64,000 nucleotides of DNA from Hydrangea macrophylla (GCA_033977485.1 CM066991.1:126313999-126377998); one strand, 5' to 3'; numbered from the stretch's first letter, positions 43,823 to 55,935 are shown. The notes: generated by a model not told the origin, from the sequence alone. Numbers and translations: made by a program.

Positions 43823-44279
43823 TAAAAGCTCTAGAATGGATCTTTTAAAAGCTCAATGATGCTTTTTTACTTCATGGTGTATTTTTGAAGAGTAATGTAT
43901 CACTTGTACAAAATTATCAAACGACACAATAATAAATTTCATAAGTAAGCCTAACTGTGGAAGAACAAATTCTATAAGCACCCAGATATCAATTGCCTTA
44001 TAACAATTACAAAGTTCAGTTATATATGTACAAAAAAAGAGAAAATTACCTCAGGATTGCCAAAGAAAATAGACTCATTGCTCTTCCACATAGATAGAGG
44101 TAAGAAATAAAAATTGAACTGTAATCGTGCAAAAGGAAGAAAATCAGGATAAATTTTAACTTACCTATTTTAGCTTCCAAGAGTCAAAGGGATTTGACCT
44201 TTTTTTATTAGAATTCTAAATTCAGTTAAAAGTGTTTTGTTAATTTAAGATTTGTATTGTACAGATTATAAGTTATAAG

Positions 44280-45470
44280 TGTTTGTATTGAAGTTGGATG
44301 TGGATTCTTCTAATCAATGGAATTTGATGACTAATATAATGGCATGTGGAATTTGATTCTTATATAAAACAAAATAAAACGGAAAAAAAAAAAAGAAAAA
44401 AAAAAGAATAGGAGTTGATACACATACTGATAACTATTGGCATATATATATATATATATGTATATATATATTATTGCTACACAAACGAAAAAAAAGAAAA
44501 AAGAAAAGGAGATAACCATTGGCATCGATATATATATATATATATAGACAATATAGGAAAAAAAAAAGTGGTATACTAAACTTACACTACAATAAAAAAA
44601 AGTGGTATACTAAACTTTTAAAACTCTTACTTCTAAGGAAAATAGTTAAGTAATATATATATATATATATATATATCTTGCTACACAATATATAGGAAAA
44701 AAAAGTAGTATACCAAACTTACACTATAAATAAAAAAGTGGTATACTAAACTTTTAAAACTCTTACTTCTAAGAAAAATAGTTAAGTAAAAGTAATCAAT
44801 GGAATTTGATGACTAATATAATGGCGTGTGGAAGTCGATTCTTATATAAAACAACATAAAACGGAAAAAAAAATAAAAAAGAAAAAAAAAAGAAAAAAAG
44901 AAAAGGAGTTGATCCACATACTGATAACTATTGGCATATATATATTATTGCTACACAAACGAAAAAAAAAAAAGAAAAGAAAAGGAGATAACCTCATTTA
45001 TACTTCAAGACCGTAAGTTGGACAATACAATAAGTTAACAATAGGTTAACATCTTCTCATAAAAAAAATAAAAAATAAAAAAAGGTTAACATTACAGACC
45101 CATAATAAGCATTGTCCTAGTCTCGTATAGGAGTTCTACGGATCCATAATAAGTTATCATTACAGACCGATGTTAGGTTCCATTCCCACAACTGGTTGGG
45201 ATATCCCTTTCTTGGGGTTATAAGTGTTTGTATTGAAGTTGGATTTGGATTCTTCTAATCTATGGAATTTGATAACTAATATAATGGCCTTACACTACAA
45301 ATAAAAAAGTGGTATACTAAATTTTTAAAACTCTTTACTTCTAAGAAAAATAGTGGTATACCAAACTTACACTACAAATAAAAAAGTGGTATACTAAACT
45401 TTTAAAACTCTTACTTCTAAAGAAAATAGTTAAGTAAAAGTGCACCGATTGATAAAAGTGTAAAACACTT
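44280..45470. repeat. Cluster of partial direct duplications
   Basis: AAAAAGTGGTATACTAAACTTTTAAAACTCTTACTTCT-type blocks recur at about 44598, 44735, 45305 and 45384. ATGGAATTTGATGACTAATA blocks recur at about 44318, 44799 and 45263. Between them lie (TA)n tracts and A/G-rich runs. It looks like unequal exchange within an AT-rich island. No gene is supported. Confidence 0.75.
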
Positions 45471-45544
45471 ATGCACATTGGTACATTTATATATATTATA
45501 GATATATATATATATATATATAAAAGGGCCAAGTCCAAGTCCAA

Positions 45545-45937
45545 GAGCATCTCCAACCATATTACCTAAAAAATTCTCTAATTTTTAGCCAAAATAGCTA
45601 AAAACGTTATTTTACCTAATCAATTTTAAGCCTCCAACTCCAACCATGTTCTCCATTATAGGGAAGTTTGAATTATTATATTAATTTTTTATACAAAAGT
45701 TGAAAATTTTAATGCACTCTCTCTCCTTAAATGAATATGATACGTATTATTTTTCATTATATTACTTATGGGTAATTACCCATATTCACACTCTCTCTCT
45801 CTCCTCAAATGTGGAGAACCAAAAATGGGGTACCCAAAATAGAGAACCATTTGGAGAACCCATAGGAGCTCCAAAAATTCACTTTAGTTCCCAAAATAGC
45901 TAAAAATTGAATATGGGTAATGTGATTGGAGTTACTC
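45545..45937. mobile_element. MITE with GAGCATCTCCAACC-type TIR
   Basis: Left end GAGCATCTCCAACCATATTA, right end inverted GAGTAACTCCAATCACATTA. Inner inverted blocks include CTAATTTTTAGCCAAAATAG against AGCTATTTTGGGAAC. Flanks are CAA and TAA, a possible 3-bp target (one mismatch). The GAGCATCTCCAACC end is common among plant MITEs. About 393 bp. Confidence 0.75.
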
Positions 45938-45940
45938 TAA

Positions 45941-48900
45941 GGCTGAGTTTGGCCCCCCTTTTTGAGAGGTGCTTTTGCTTTTTAAAAGCACAAGCTCATA
46001 TTTTAGTGTTTGGAAATTAACTTATTGAACTTTTAAAAAGCTGAGCTTGTGCTTTTTTATGAGCTTTTAAAAGCTGTAAATAAGGTCCTTTTAAAAGCCC
46101 AAAGGAGCTTTTTTTTTTACGGGAAACAAAATTCCCAAATTGGATCGACAGTCTTTCTCTTGATCACTCTGCCCTAACATCTCCAGGCGATCGCCTCTCT
46201 CTCTCCAGCGACCCCTCTCTCTCTCTCTTTCTCTCTCTCCGGCGACCCTCTCTCTCTCTCCGGTGCTATTGTCTCTTTCTCCGGTGCAAGTGGAAGTTCA
46301 AGGTACCCTGTCTCTCCGGCACTACTCCGTCACTTGCTCTCAGACTGAAGACTCCACCAGATCTGATTTTGTTGAACAAAGAGGTACCACAACTCTAACC
46401 CTAACCTTTAGATCTCTTATTATATAGTCACATTCATCTACATTGATTTTTTAACTGTTTCTGATTCAGTGATGATTTGGGTTATTTTCCAAATTCTGTT
46501 AAGTTGTAGATCTGTAAAATTGATTCTATACAAACAAAGTTTTCATTTTATAGGGCATATGAAGTATGACCAGCAACTTGTGGGTAAATTGATTATTATA
46601 TAGGAAATTTGTTCAAATTCTTTGTGTAGCAGTATTTAGTAAAAAGTCGGAATGCATGTGTAATTTACCCTTACATAACCTCTCTGTATATATTTACCAC
46701 TCTGTAAGATAATCTTTTGGTTGAGTTCTTTATGGATGTAAGATAAATGAATAGGTTTCATTAACTGGTTGTAGCCTACTGTAATCAGTTTTTCCTTAAT
46801 GAGGTCGAACTTTTATTCAGCTTGCTAGTTAATTGTAAGATACCTGGGTTTTTTTTTCCCTTACTGTTTTTTATCTGGTTGTGGTTTCTTCTACTGCTAG
46901 CCCATTAGTCAGCGCGTTTTAAAGTTGGTCTTTTTAACTATAACTGTCGGTGTCGTGTCGTATCCGTATCGGAGTGTCCGTGTCTGTGCTTCATAGATAA
47001 TACACAATTTGTTGCTAGAATTGATTTCTTTTGATTTAGATGCGGGAAAGAATTAGAACTCGTGATTCATTTTTCCTTCTCTTTACTATCCGACAGTTAT
47101 ATGGAAAGAGAAGATTTGTTGTTGAATAGATAAGATTCCTGCTGTTAATGTCTCTCCTCATTTTAGTTTACGGTGGATCAACTTCTATGGTTGTCACATT
47201 AGTTAAATATGTTAACCTTTGTTTGGTTAACAATTTATATGAGAATATCATTTAGTTAGTGCTGGAAAAGTATTTTTTTCCCTGTTTGATATGAATGGAG
47301 AGCTTTATATGTTTGGTCTTGAACTCTTCAGAAATAAAGAGAACCGAGAGATATTTGCTGCATTGAAGACAAATCAAGTTAAGCTTGTATGGCTACAAAA
47401 GCAAAAGGAGGCACACGACAAGAAATCACTAGATTAGACGAAAGTGGCTTGGAAATTAGTGAGAATGTAATTAGGTACTTTGGAAAAGTAGCTTATGTTT
47501 TTGGAAAAGAAATTAGTTTTCTTTTGTTTTGGATATGTAAAGACAAAGTTTTGGATCTTTTTTTGCTATGTTTAAGTTATCTAATTTGGTTGTTGCTACT
47601 CTTGCTTATGAAATTGAATTCTTATTTTTCATGCACATTCATTGTACTTGTATTTGTTACAGTTATGGATGGGGATAATAGAGAAAGTGATGATGAATTT
47701 TTGGAAGATGTGGCAATTGCAGCGGGTGCTTTTTGCACATATTACCAAAAATACATTCACAAAGAGCCATGTATGACTTCCTCACATACTGGTAATTTGT
47801 GGCTTACAGGGATTTTGCAAGGAAATGATAGTCGATGTCGAAATATGTTTAGAATGGAGAAGGAAGTGTTTCATAGGTTAAGCTATGAGTTGAAAACTGT
47901 TTATGGATTAAAAGGTTCAAGAGATATGAGTGTTGAAGAAATGTTGTCAATGTTCTTGTATATTCTTGGAGGTGCAAATTCAAATAGAGATGTTCGAGAA
48001 AGATTTCAGCACTCAGGTGAGACAGTAAGTAGGTATTTTGGAAAAGTTTTAGATGCGGTATGTCATTTGGCAATGTTCATAATACAACCGGAGGATCGTG
48101 AATTTAAGGAAATACCAAAGGAAGTTGTTGGAGATAGTAGGTACTATCCTTATTTCAAGGTAATATAGTTTGGTGCATTTGTTATTTGAGAGTACTTTTA
48201 ATAATTTTATTTTATTTAACTTTGCACATAAACAAGTTTTATATTGGCAGGATGCCATTGGTGCAATAGATGGCACTCACATTCCGGCAGTTGTTAAAGT
48301 AGAAGATCAAGTGCGATTTATTGGTAGAAAAGGAATTCCAACTCAAAATATAATGGCTGCGGTAAACTTTGATATGCAATTCATATTTGCACTAGCGGGT
48401 TGGGAAGGCACAGCTCATGACACACGCATATTTTTACATGCCATCCAAACTCCTGAATTAAACTTTCCAAAACCTCCAAAAGGTTAGGTTTACTATCTTT
48501 ATTAATATAGTTTAATATTGAGAGTGTGCTTATATCTAATATGTTTTTTTTATCCATCGATTTAATTTAGGTAAATATTATTTGGTTGATTCGGGATACC
48601 CACAAATGGAGGGGTTTTTACGACCCTATAAAGGTACATACCATTTGCCCGATTTTTGTCGTGTTGGCAGGCCATCTGGAACACATGAAGTATTCAACCA
48701 TGCTCATTCTTCACTGAGGAGTATTATTGAGAGGACATTTGGAGTGTGGAAGAAGAGATGGAAGCTTTTAAAGAGTATGCCAAGTTTTAAGTATCAGAAG
48801 CAAATGAAGATAGCTGTTGCTTCTATGGCGTTACACAATTACATAAGGCGGTATGCGACACGTGATAAAAAATTCAGCAAATACTCGGACCCCAATGCGG

Positions 48901-49702
48901 TCATTCAAGACGATGAAACTATAAATGAAGAAGAAGACTATCTTGAAGCGGCAAGTGCTAGTGGCATAACAAATATGGATAGCGTTCGGAATATGATTGC
49001 AGCTACTCTCATGTCCGATCGTTGATGTCTTTTATTGTGTGGGAGTATGTGTCTAACCTAGAACAACTTTAATACCAATTATTTTATTGTTTAGGTTGCA
49101 ACTTCTTCTGTTTAGTATATCTAGCGAGACAAAGTTGTAATATAGTTATGCTTTCATGTCTTGTGGATTTGTGCTATGTATGTATGTGTCAAACAAGGCA
49201 ATTTGATGTGAAAAGTTGTTTCTGTACATTGTGCATGTTATTTGATTCACTTACAGTTGTGTTATTTTGTCCTAATTCAGCGTTCAAAAACAAGTTTAAA
49301 AATATAGAGCATGGTTGTTTCCAACTCTTTAACTTTGGTTAAATTTCAATTTAGAGCATAGTTGTTTTGTATCTTTTAGAGACCAAAAGCTAAAACTTAG
49401 AGAGGAAAAAAAAAATTGGTTCTTTAAAAGCTACACTAGGGGCGGTTTGGAACTGCATAATTGTGCGGTTCGGTTAAATTTCAATTGGCCTCAATGCTAC
49501 TTAATGTCTATTTTAGTCATTTAATACATTTTTGAAGCTTTTACAACTTTTTTACCAAACGCTCAAGATGAGCTTTTGCTTTTCATCAGCAGCTTTTGTA
49601 CATAGTTACCAAACACCTCATAGCTGCTTTTCATAAGGAGCTTTTTAAAAGCAGCTTTTTATAAGGAGCTTTTAAAAAGCCACAGGGGGGCCAAACTAGC
49701 AC
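45941..49702 (+). mobile_element. PIF/Harbinger element, complete with transposase
   Basis: Ends GGCTGAGTTTGGCCCCCC and (inverted) GTGCTAGTTTGGCCCCCC, flanked by 3-bp TAA direct repeats (45938-45940 and 49703-49705), the TWA target of PIF/Harbinger. Sub-terminal CTTTTAAAAGC-type words occur at both ends. One DDE transposase gene (47665-49025) is present. The Myb/SANT-like accessory gene usual in this superfamily was not found. The left part (46190-46330) has CT-rich, CCGGCG-containing leader-like DNA. The insertion landed exactly at the TAA next to the MITE ending at 45937 and about 340 bp upstream of the F-box ATG at 50046. Confidence 0.85.
47665..49025 (+). CDS. PIF/Harbinger (HARBI1-like) DDE transposase/nuclease, three exons
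   Basis: Exons 47665-48159, 48251-48482 and 48571-49025 give an uninterrupted 393-codon frame. Splice sites are AAG|GTAATA..GGCAG|GATGCC and AAAAG|GTTAGG..TTTAG|GTAAAT; the phases fit. The start ATG at 47665 (MDGDNRESDDEFLEDVA) follows a possible acceptor TTACAG. A longer upstream frame to 47389 has an implausible hydrophobic stretch. Catalytic residues by context: D about 172 in AIDGTHIP, D about 222 in GWEGTAHDTRIF, E about 296 in RSIIERTFGVWKKRWKLL. All three are present, as is the helix-turn-helix-like N-terminal region (SVEEMLSMFLYILG, NRDVRERFQHSGETVSRYF). It cuts and joins element ends in the nucleus. No stop or frameshift is seen, so it may be intact. Confidence 0.88.
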
Positions 49703-49705
49703 TAA

Positions 49706-50045
49706 TACGAGTGTAGGCCAATTGCATAAAAGTCGGCTAAACTAATGGATGTTTTGTAGGGAAAAAATCATGATACTATTCCCAAATCTTATCTGGGTCA
49801 CAAATTTAGTTCTTGTGATCTCATTGGCACATTATACAAATTTGAAAACCATACTATATTAGTCATTTAGGACTTTTCTAGGTACCACAGGGTTTAATTT
49901 TGTGTTGAGGGTCTTGGCTTTTGTAAAAAGTTTACAAAGTTGCCAAAGGAAGCAAAAAAGAAGTACTCACAATTTAGGGTTTTCATCCACTTTTTGGCTG
50001 TGGGCGTCCCAAGTTTTGACAAAGAAAAAAAGAATTGGTCAGCCA
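49706..50045 (+). promoter_or_regulatory. Upstream region of the split F-box gene
   Basis: Shares CTATTCCCAAATCTTAT, GTGATCTCATTGGCACATTA, GAAAACCATACTATATTAGT and GTTGCCAAAGGAAGCAAAAA with 33660-33826 and parts of 32020-32140. The Harbinger element cut it off from more distal sequence. No clear TATA box is seen in the 150 bp before ATG. Confidence 0.6.
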
Positions 50046-50116
50046 ATGGATCGAATGTCTGAATTGCCAGAAGAGATGATCCATCATATACTATCTTTTC
50101 TCTCCATAGAAGAATT
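50046..50116 (+). pseudogene. F-box gene 5' piece (F-box start), cut by a transposon
   Basis: ATG 50046 begins MDRMSELPEEMIHHILSFLS, the N-terminal half of the F-box, then IEE and loss of similarity at about 50113-50116. The rest of the F-box resumes at 55936 (AAKTSILSKTWLNSW) in a compatible frame with the paralogues. Without the intervening 5.8 kb this would be one F-box/LRR gene of about 510 codons. Confidence 0.9.
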
Positions 50117-50149
50117 ATATATATATATATATACTACTACAACAAATGG

Positions 50150-50440
50150 GACTTTTTGTGGCGCACAGTATTTGTGGCGCACGATATGCGTCACATAAAC
50201 TATTTATTTGCGACGCAATTTTATTTTTGCGACGCATAGTTCCAAGTCATAAATAAATTAGCAAAACTAGTCAAATATTTTTATTTGCGACGCACATGTA
50301 CGCCACAAATAGTCCAGTGGTTATTTGTGGCGCAATATATGCGCCGAAAATAATTGAGTGATTATTTGTGGCATAGTAGTTGAATCGAAAATAGTTAATT
50401 ATTTATTTATGGCGCAATTTATCCGCCAGAAATAAGTGAC
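50150..50440. repeat. Left sub-terminal repeats of the CACTA-like element
   Basis: At least eight TTTGTGGCGCA / TTTGCGACGCA-type words in both orientations, in AT-rich spacers. Likely transposase binding sites. Confidence 0.75.
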
Positions 50441-50559
50441 CAAAATTAAGTTTGCGCCAAAAATTGAGACATACTGTGAACATTATAGGAAAAACGTAGA
50501 TTTTGGCTCCAAAAGACAAAAGGCCCAAATTTTTTCCCAAATCTTCCAAAAGACAACCC

Positions 50560-50810
50560 TCTCTCAATCTCTCTCAATCTTACTCGATCTGTACGCCCCT
50601 CTCTCAGCTGGACGCCGACCCCGCCGCCTCCGGACACCGCCGCCGCCTGATACAGGTACGCCCTCTCTCTCTCTTGCCCTCTGTTGTATGTGTGTGCGCG
50701 TGTTCTCTCTCTCTCTCTCTCTCTGATCTCTCTCTCCAGTATTGCAAAGTTGGGTAGTTTACCGTCGGACTTTGCCGACACCCACCACCACTGCGTTCCC
50801 TTACCAGGTT

Positions 50811-50870
<60 letters not shown>
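50560..50870 (+). other. Leader-like CT-rich DNA inside the CACTA-like element
   Basis: CTCTCAATCT and CCGCCGCC words, a possible donor CAG|GTACGC at 50656-50661 and two CT microsatellites (50702-50740 and 50811-50864). It resembles a plant 5' leader plus intron start and may be the captured gene's promoter-proximal part or an unrelated leader. The frames here are low-complexity. Confidence 0.4.
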
Positions 50871-50884
<14 letters not shown>

Positions 50885-51048
50885 TGTGTGTACCGATTCT
50901 AAAAATTGGTTAGGGCTCATAAAACTGAGAGTTGGCTGATTTATCTAATAATTTTCGAATTTTGGGTTTGATGTGGATTTGGGGTTTTCTCTGTTGCGAT
51001 GGAGTTGGATGACTTGTTCCATGATCTGTCATTTGATTTCTCTTGCAG

Positions 51049-51725
51049 GTTAATCAGAAAGCTGTAGATTCCTTGGCTGATCCAGAAGAGTACCCCAATT
51101 TGTTTGGAGTTTGGCAAATTGCTCTTTCAGTTCAATCAAAAGTTGCGGAGACATGTTTGATTGCTCCAAATCAAATAATCATATGGCTTTCTACTTGCTT
51201 TTTTGATTTTTCCATCATAAGTTCCGTTGGATTTAATTGGGCTCTTGTCCACATGTTTGATAGCTCCAAATCAATTATTCATCTTCGCCTTAAAAACTTG
51301 CTTGCTTATTTCTTTGTTTCCAAATATTATTCTTTACCATTGCCGACATGTTTGATAGCTCCAAATCAAATATTATTCTTTACCATTTCCGTTGGATTTA
51401 ATTGGACTACGCAGCCAATAGTTGTGTGTACCTTGGGTGGGTTTCAAAGCACGACCAAGACATTGGCCTATTATATTCTATGATATGATGCCTTTTTGTA
51501 TAAGCTGACATGCCTAGGAAAATGTTTCTGTAGATATTTCAAATGGGCACATAGTATTTACTAATAGCTCTCCTTTAATTGCTTTGTAGGGGTACTTATC
51601 CTCCGGCTGAGCAATATGTAAATTATGCTGACAGACCACATGTCAACCTTGTGGAAGCTTTTAGAAACATGCAAATAGATGAAGAAGAAGAAAAGCCACT
51701 TGAAAATGGAGACTCAACTTATGAG
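51049..51725 (+). pseudogene. Captured coatomer subunit beta-prime (COPB2) gene fragment
   Basis: Exon-like 51049-51153, preceded by CTTGCAG, reads VNQKAVDSLADPEEYPNLFG then VWQIALSVQSKVAET. Exon-like 51590-51725, preceded by TTTGTAG and followed by GTATAT, reads TYPPAEQYVNYADRPHVNLV then EAFRNMQIDEEEEKPLENGD. Consecutively these match the C-terminal region of plant coatomer beta-prime, a COPI vesicle-coat subunit that acts in retrograde Golgi-ER traffic. The WD40 and TPR-like parts are missing. Exon 1 runs on into ACATGTTTGATNGCTCCAAATCAA, which is repeated at 51151, 51250 and 51345, in place of a normal donor. The fragment keeps intron-exon structure, so capture was at DNA level. Confidence 0.85.
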
Positions 51726-52426
51726 GTATATTTATTGGTGTGACATTGTGGATTTACTGTTTCCTTTACCATTATTTCCATTTGTTTTCCACTTGTAAGG
51801 GTAAATCAGGCTCTAGTCTTCAAAATTTTGTATGACTTCAATACTTAGTTAAAAGCAAGTAAAACCTAAAATCCTTGAACAGTAAGAAACCTCAGCTGAG
51901 TAGCAATTACAAAATTAAGTTCTTTTTTTCTATTGGTCTCAACGCGGCCAAATTCTCAAAATTGATACAGCTACTACCATACTTTAAGCTTTAGCTGAGT
52001 AACACCTAGTAACACCTTCTGATAGCAACACCAAGGTACACTATTATTGCTATTCTTAATCAAAACTTTGAGCAGAAACATAATTAACCTGGAAATCAAA
52101 AAGAGTACACAATCAGGAATATGGTATTACTCCTCTGCAAAAGTCATGTTAATTTCTCCATTAGTCTTCCTATGGGCTTTTTACTAGGTAATTTCTTTTC
52201 ATGAGTTTTAGAGAATCCTTGCTCTGCTATATCACTGTCACTATTGCTACTTGAGTAATGAATTTCTTCTTGTAATTTCCGTTCAGTTCAACAAATCATT
52301 TTAGCAATATTAAATTGAGAACTCATTGTGCACTCAAAATTTCATTATGATCTCTTCTTTCTGGTGTTAAAGGAGCTGAAAAGTTTCTCTGGTCACTATG
52401 ACATTCCATAATCTTTTCTTTCTCAG

Positions 52427-53570
52427 GTCAAAGGATCTGAAATTTTAACACATGATGAGGTACCTATTGCGTATGCTTTATGCCCAACTGAAACAGTAAG
52501 GATTTTCTGGTCTTTGTTATGCTATATACCGCACCTGTATTTCTCATTTATATATGTGTCCTTGTTGTGATCACCTCAATATAAAAACAAAAGAGTTTTG
52601 GTAAAAGATAAATTTTATTATTATGCTCCCCAGTATATATAATGTTACAAGAGGTGAATAAAAGGAAAGGCAATAATATAAAATAAAGGCTAATAAAAGT
52701 GGTCAACATGAACAATAAAGACTAGAATAAAATCTCCGACGAATATCCTAATTCCAACAAAAATAAAATTAAAGAAGGAAAAATATTTGTTCTACTCCTC
52801 AGTAATTTTACTTGTGGGTGCTGTTTTGATTATGATGCACGAGACACATCTTGATTAGTTGCAGTCCTCCATTTATTTGTGTTCTTATTTATGCATATTC
52901 CTGATTGTGTACTCTAAAAATTCTCAAAAATCATGTGATCAACATCTTTGATTTCCAGGTTAATTATGTTTCTGCTCATGACAATGAAACTCTTTTTGAC
53001 ATTTTTTTCGTACAATCAAAAAGAGTACACAATCAACATTATTAGCTGGTATTCCCCTAGAAAACTTTGACTAATTTGGGCTATTTTAATGAGCAGTGAA
53101 TGACCGGTTATGTATTAGTAATTTAGTATAGCAGTGGTAGTACTAGTGTAGTTTGGAAGCCTTGAATAGTAAGGTCATGAGATTGTAATTAAAATGGTAT
53201 CATCAATTCATCATTGAACTTTCCCTTAAGAATATACTAAAGACTCATAGCTAGAAGTTTTCACTTTCCTAATGAACTCAGTACATAGAAAACAAGATAT
53301 GCCTTAGTTTATATATATGAAGGCAAAATGTGACTGGATCTCCTATCCATCAGAAGAATTCAATTTCTTGGAAAGGTAAATTTGCTTTTATTTATTTATT
53401 TTTATTTTCTCAAAACCTTTACAAAACAAACGTTAGAATAGGTATTGTAATCACTTTCTCAATGTGACTAATGGAGACCATATTCAGAGATTCTGACTTT
53501 TTTTTTTCTCAGCATCGTATGAAGCTACAACCCGTGAACTTCACTGATCTTCACATGTGTAATAAGTACG
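52427..53570 (+). other. Further exon-like pieces inside the CACTA-like element
   Basis: A TTTCTCAG acceptor followed by VKGSEILTHDE and a GAG|GTACC donor (52427-52459), and a CTCAG acceptor before HRMKLQPVNFTDLHMCNK (53514-53567). They could be downstream coatomer exons or another captured gene. I cannot assign them. Confidence 0.35.
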
Positions 53571-54148
53571 GTCTTTTTTTGTTATTCATTTTATAACAAA
53601 TTGGTCATATTAATTTGATTAAAAAATGGTTTCCTTCTTTTTCTCGATCGCCTTTCCCTTTTAATAGAGTGAAAGAAAAATGGTTGTCTAGTTTGCCGAT
53701 GACCATGTAGGATGATAAAACCGACATAATTTTGAAGTAAAATCTTCCTTACCCTTAATTTCCTTCTTAGTCCAATTGTCTAGCCTTTACCCTATTTTAG
53801 TACTCTTAGAAGCAAGTGCTTAGTCCAATTGTTTTTGGGTTACCTTTAATTGCCTTGTTCAAAATTTTTATCAGTAGTATTCTCTTGTAATCTAGTATCA
53901 AGTCTTCACTTTGTGAGAAAATTGATAAAGGGTCAACCCAAAATGTTGAACTTGAACTTCCTGTTGTTTACACTTCACATATCAACCAGCTAATAGGTGG
54001 CCAACCGTGGACCGTTGACCATTAAAAGATAGTCTCCATTACCATCGCAATGGCGACAACCTCGTGCACTCGGGACTTGCTAATTTGAAATAATTTTCTT
54101 TTCAGGTGCCCACATCGACCCCCGACGACCACCATTAGTTCGGTACTC

Positions 54149-54188
<40 letters not shown>

Positions 54189-55146
54189 AATCAAACTTAT
54201 GCAACCGTTGCATTGAGTATTTCATTTCATTCTTTTTACCTTCCACATGTGGCATTAGCTAGAGGTGTTTATGACAAAATTCTGCTGTCTCTTTATTACT
54301 GGGCATAATTAGAGGATTATAATATGATATTTAGGGGGGACCTAGGATGTACTTATTTTTTGCAACTCCCCTGAAACTATTCTGTTGGTGGTTCTGCGTA
54401 GAGGTAGCTTTGCTGTTAATTATGGCTATAACAGTAGGACTAATATTGTTTCCTTTGATATGTATGTTTTAGTGTTCATGTCAACCTGTGGTGAGGGTGG
54501 ATTTTATAAAGCTAATTTAAGTACAATTTTGGTTTAGATGTAATATTTGTAAACTAATTAAGTATACTTGTGCAGTAATTTCTTCAGCAGACAAGTAGAG
54601 TGATGTGTCATATTACTCATTAGACATTTAAGACTTTGTTTTTTCTATTTTGGCTGATGGGCACCTAAGTTGCACTAGATCTAGGCACATTATATTTATG
54701 TTTGATTTTCCCATAATGAAGATGGAAAATTAGTATAAGGATATGAGAAATGAAATGAGACGATATGTTTAATTGGAAGAGAAGAAAAGATAGTATAGTG
54801 TTAGCCTCTTTTCTAGAGGGAAGCAAAAGGAAAGGAGATGTGCATTGAGAGGCCTTGTAAATTTCTAATGCCCTTGACAGGATACCGTCTCTCATTTTCA
54901 GATATTCACTTTTGCCAGATTTTTTCCATTTCTTATCGATTTTGTGCGACGTTACCAGGTTTGAGAGTTAGGTGAAAAAAATAGAATTTCACACATCTAA
55001 GCTTCCTAAAACTTGGTTTTGGTTTTTGTATTCTCTTATTACTTGTAGATTGTAAATACTAAATTATTATTATTATTTATTTATTTATTTTTAATGTTTC
55101 AGGTATGGAGTATTATTGGAAGATTGCCGACTTTGGAATGATTTTG

Positions 55147-55177
<31 letters not shown>

Positions 55178-55440
55178 AATTCGGAGACACTTAAACTTAG
55201 TGACTTATTTGGGATTGGATTGAACATGATGGATATGATCTTAAGTGACTTTATTGACTTATTTTGTACGAGTTGTTGGATCTTTTTCTTGATTTATGTG
55301 ACTGATTATTTTGTGAGCATAAAATTTCGGTTTGTGATTGCAAATAAAATGATGTAGCAGGCGTACAATATTATATAGGAAAAAAAAAGCAAAAAAAAAA
55401 TACATATATATGTATGCAAATTTTTTATTTCTGATGTAGT
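53571..55440. other. Non-coding interior of the CACTA-like element
   Basis: AT-rich, with a (CT)n tract at 54151-54186. No transposase or other domain recognised. Confidence 0.4.
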
Positions 55441-55920
55441 ATTTGTGGCGCACTTTGTTGCGTCACAAATACTGTCATGTAGAATTTGGTTATAGCATTT
55501 GTGGTGCATAAGTCGCGTCACAAATACTACTGTGACAAATTTTCTTAAAGTATTTATGGCGCAAAATGTGCGTCGCAAATACAATAACATTAATTTCTGA
55601 TAACTATTTGTGGCGCATTTAACGCGCCACAAAAAGTAGTTATTTGCGACGCAAATTTCACGCGTCGTAAATAATTACACTATTTATGGCGCATTTGATA
55701 CCCAATTACAGATGTTTATTTCCGACGCAAAAAGCTTTTATTTGTGGCGCGTTTTGCGCGCCATAAATAATACAGTATTTGTGGCGCGTTGACTGCGCCA
55801 CAAATAGTTATTTGAGACGCGGGAATAACTGACGCACGGGCGACGCGTTGAACGCGTCGGAAAAGACCTTTTGTGGCACAAACGAAAGTATTTGTGGCGC
55901 ATATGCGCGCCACAAAAGGT
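55440..55920. repeat. Right sub-terminal repeats of the CACTA-like element
   Basis: A dozen or more TTTGTGGCGCR / GCGCCACAAA and TTTGCGACGC words, several as short inverted pairs (for example TTTGTGGCGCATTTAACGCG CCACAAA at 55608-55635), mirroring the left side. Confidence 0.8.
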
Positions 55921-55935
55921 CAGTTTTGTTGTAGT

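Larger units (their letters stand above)
50135..55935. mobile_element. CACTA-like element carrying a captured host gene fragment
   Basis: Ends ACTACAACAAATGGGACTTT and (inverted) ACTACAACAAAACTGACCTT, close to the CACTACAACAAAA termini of plant CACTA (En/Spm) elements, though the first C is changed on both sides. Sub-terminal regions are full of short direct and inverted words (TATTTGTGGCGCA, TTTGCGACGCA) at 50150-50440 and 55440-55920, as expected for CACTA. No transposase is recognised. The interior has coatomer beta-prime exons (51049-51725) and exon-like pieces further right. No clean 3-bp target duplication is visible; a (TA)n of about 18 bp lies between the gene and the left end. Confidence 0.72.

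Noticed and set aside
47389..47664. N-terminal extension of the Harbinger transposase
   Set aside because: It has no similarity to the family, contains a long hydrophobic stretch, and a plausible splice acceptor and start lie at 47662-47667.
50446..50902. Ser/Leu-rich or Arg/Glu-rich open frames around the CT tracts
   Set aside because: Low-complexity translations of (CT)n and of leader-like DNA on both strands.
51043..51483. A 146-codon protein beginning in the coatomer-like exon
   Set aside because: After about 35 codons it reads through repeated intron-like DNA. Only the first part has a recognisable match.
54022..54255. 77-residue minus-strand frame with RERERE repeat
   Set aside because: Product of the (CT)n microsatellite at 54151-54186.
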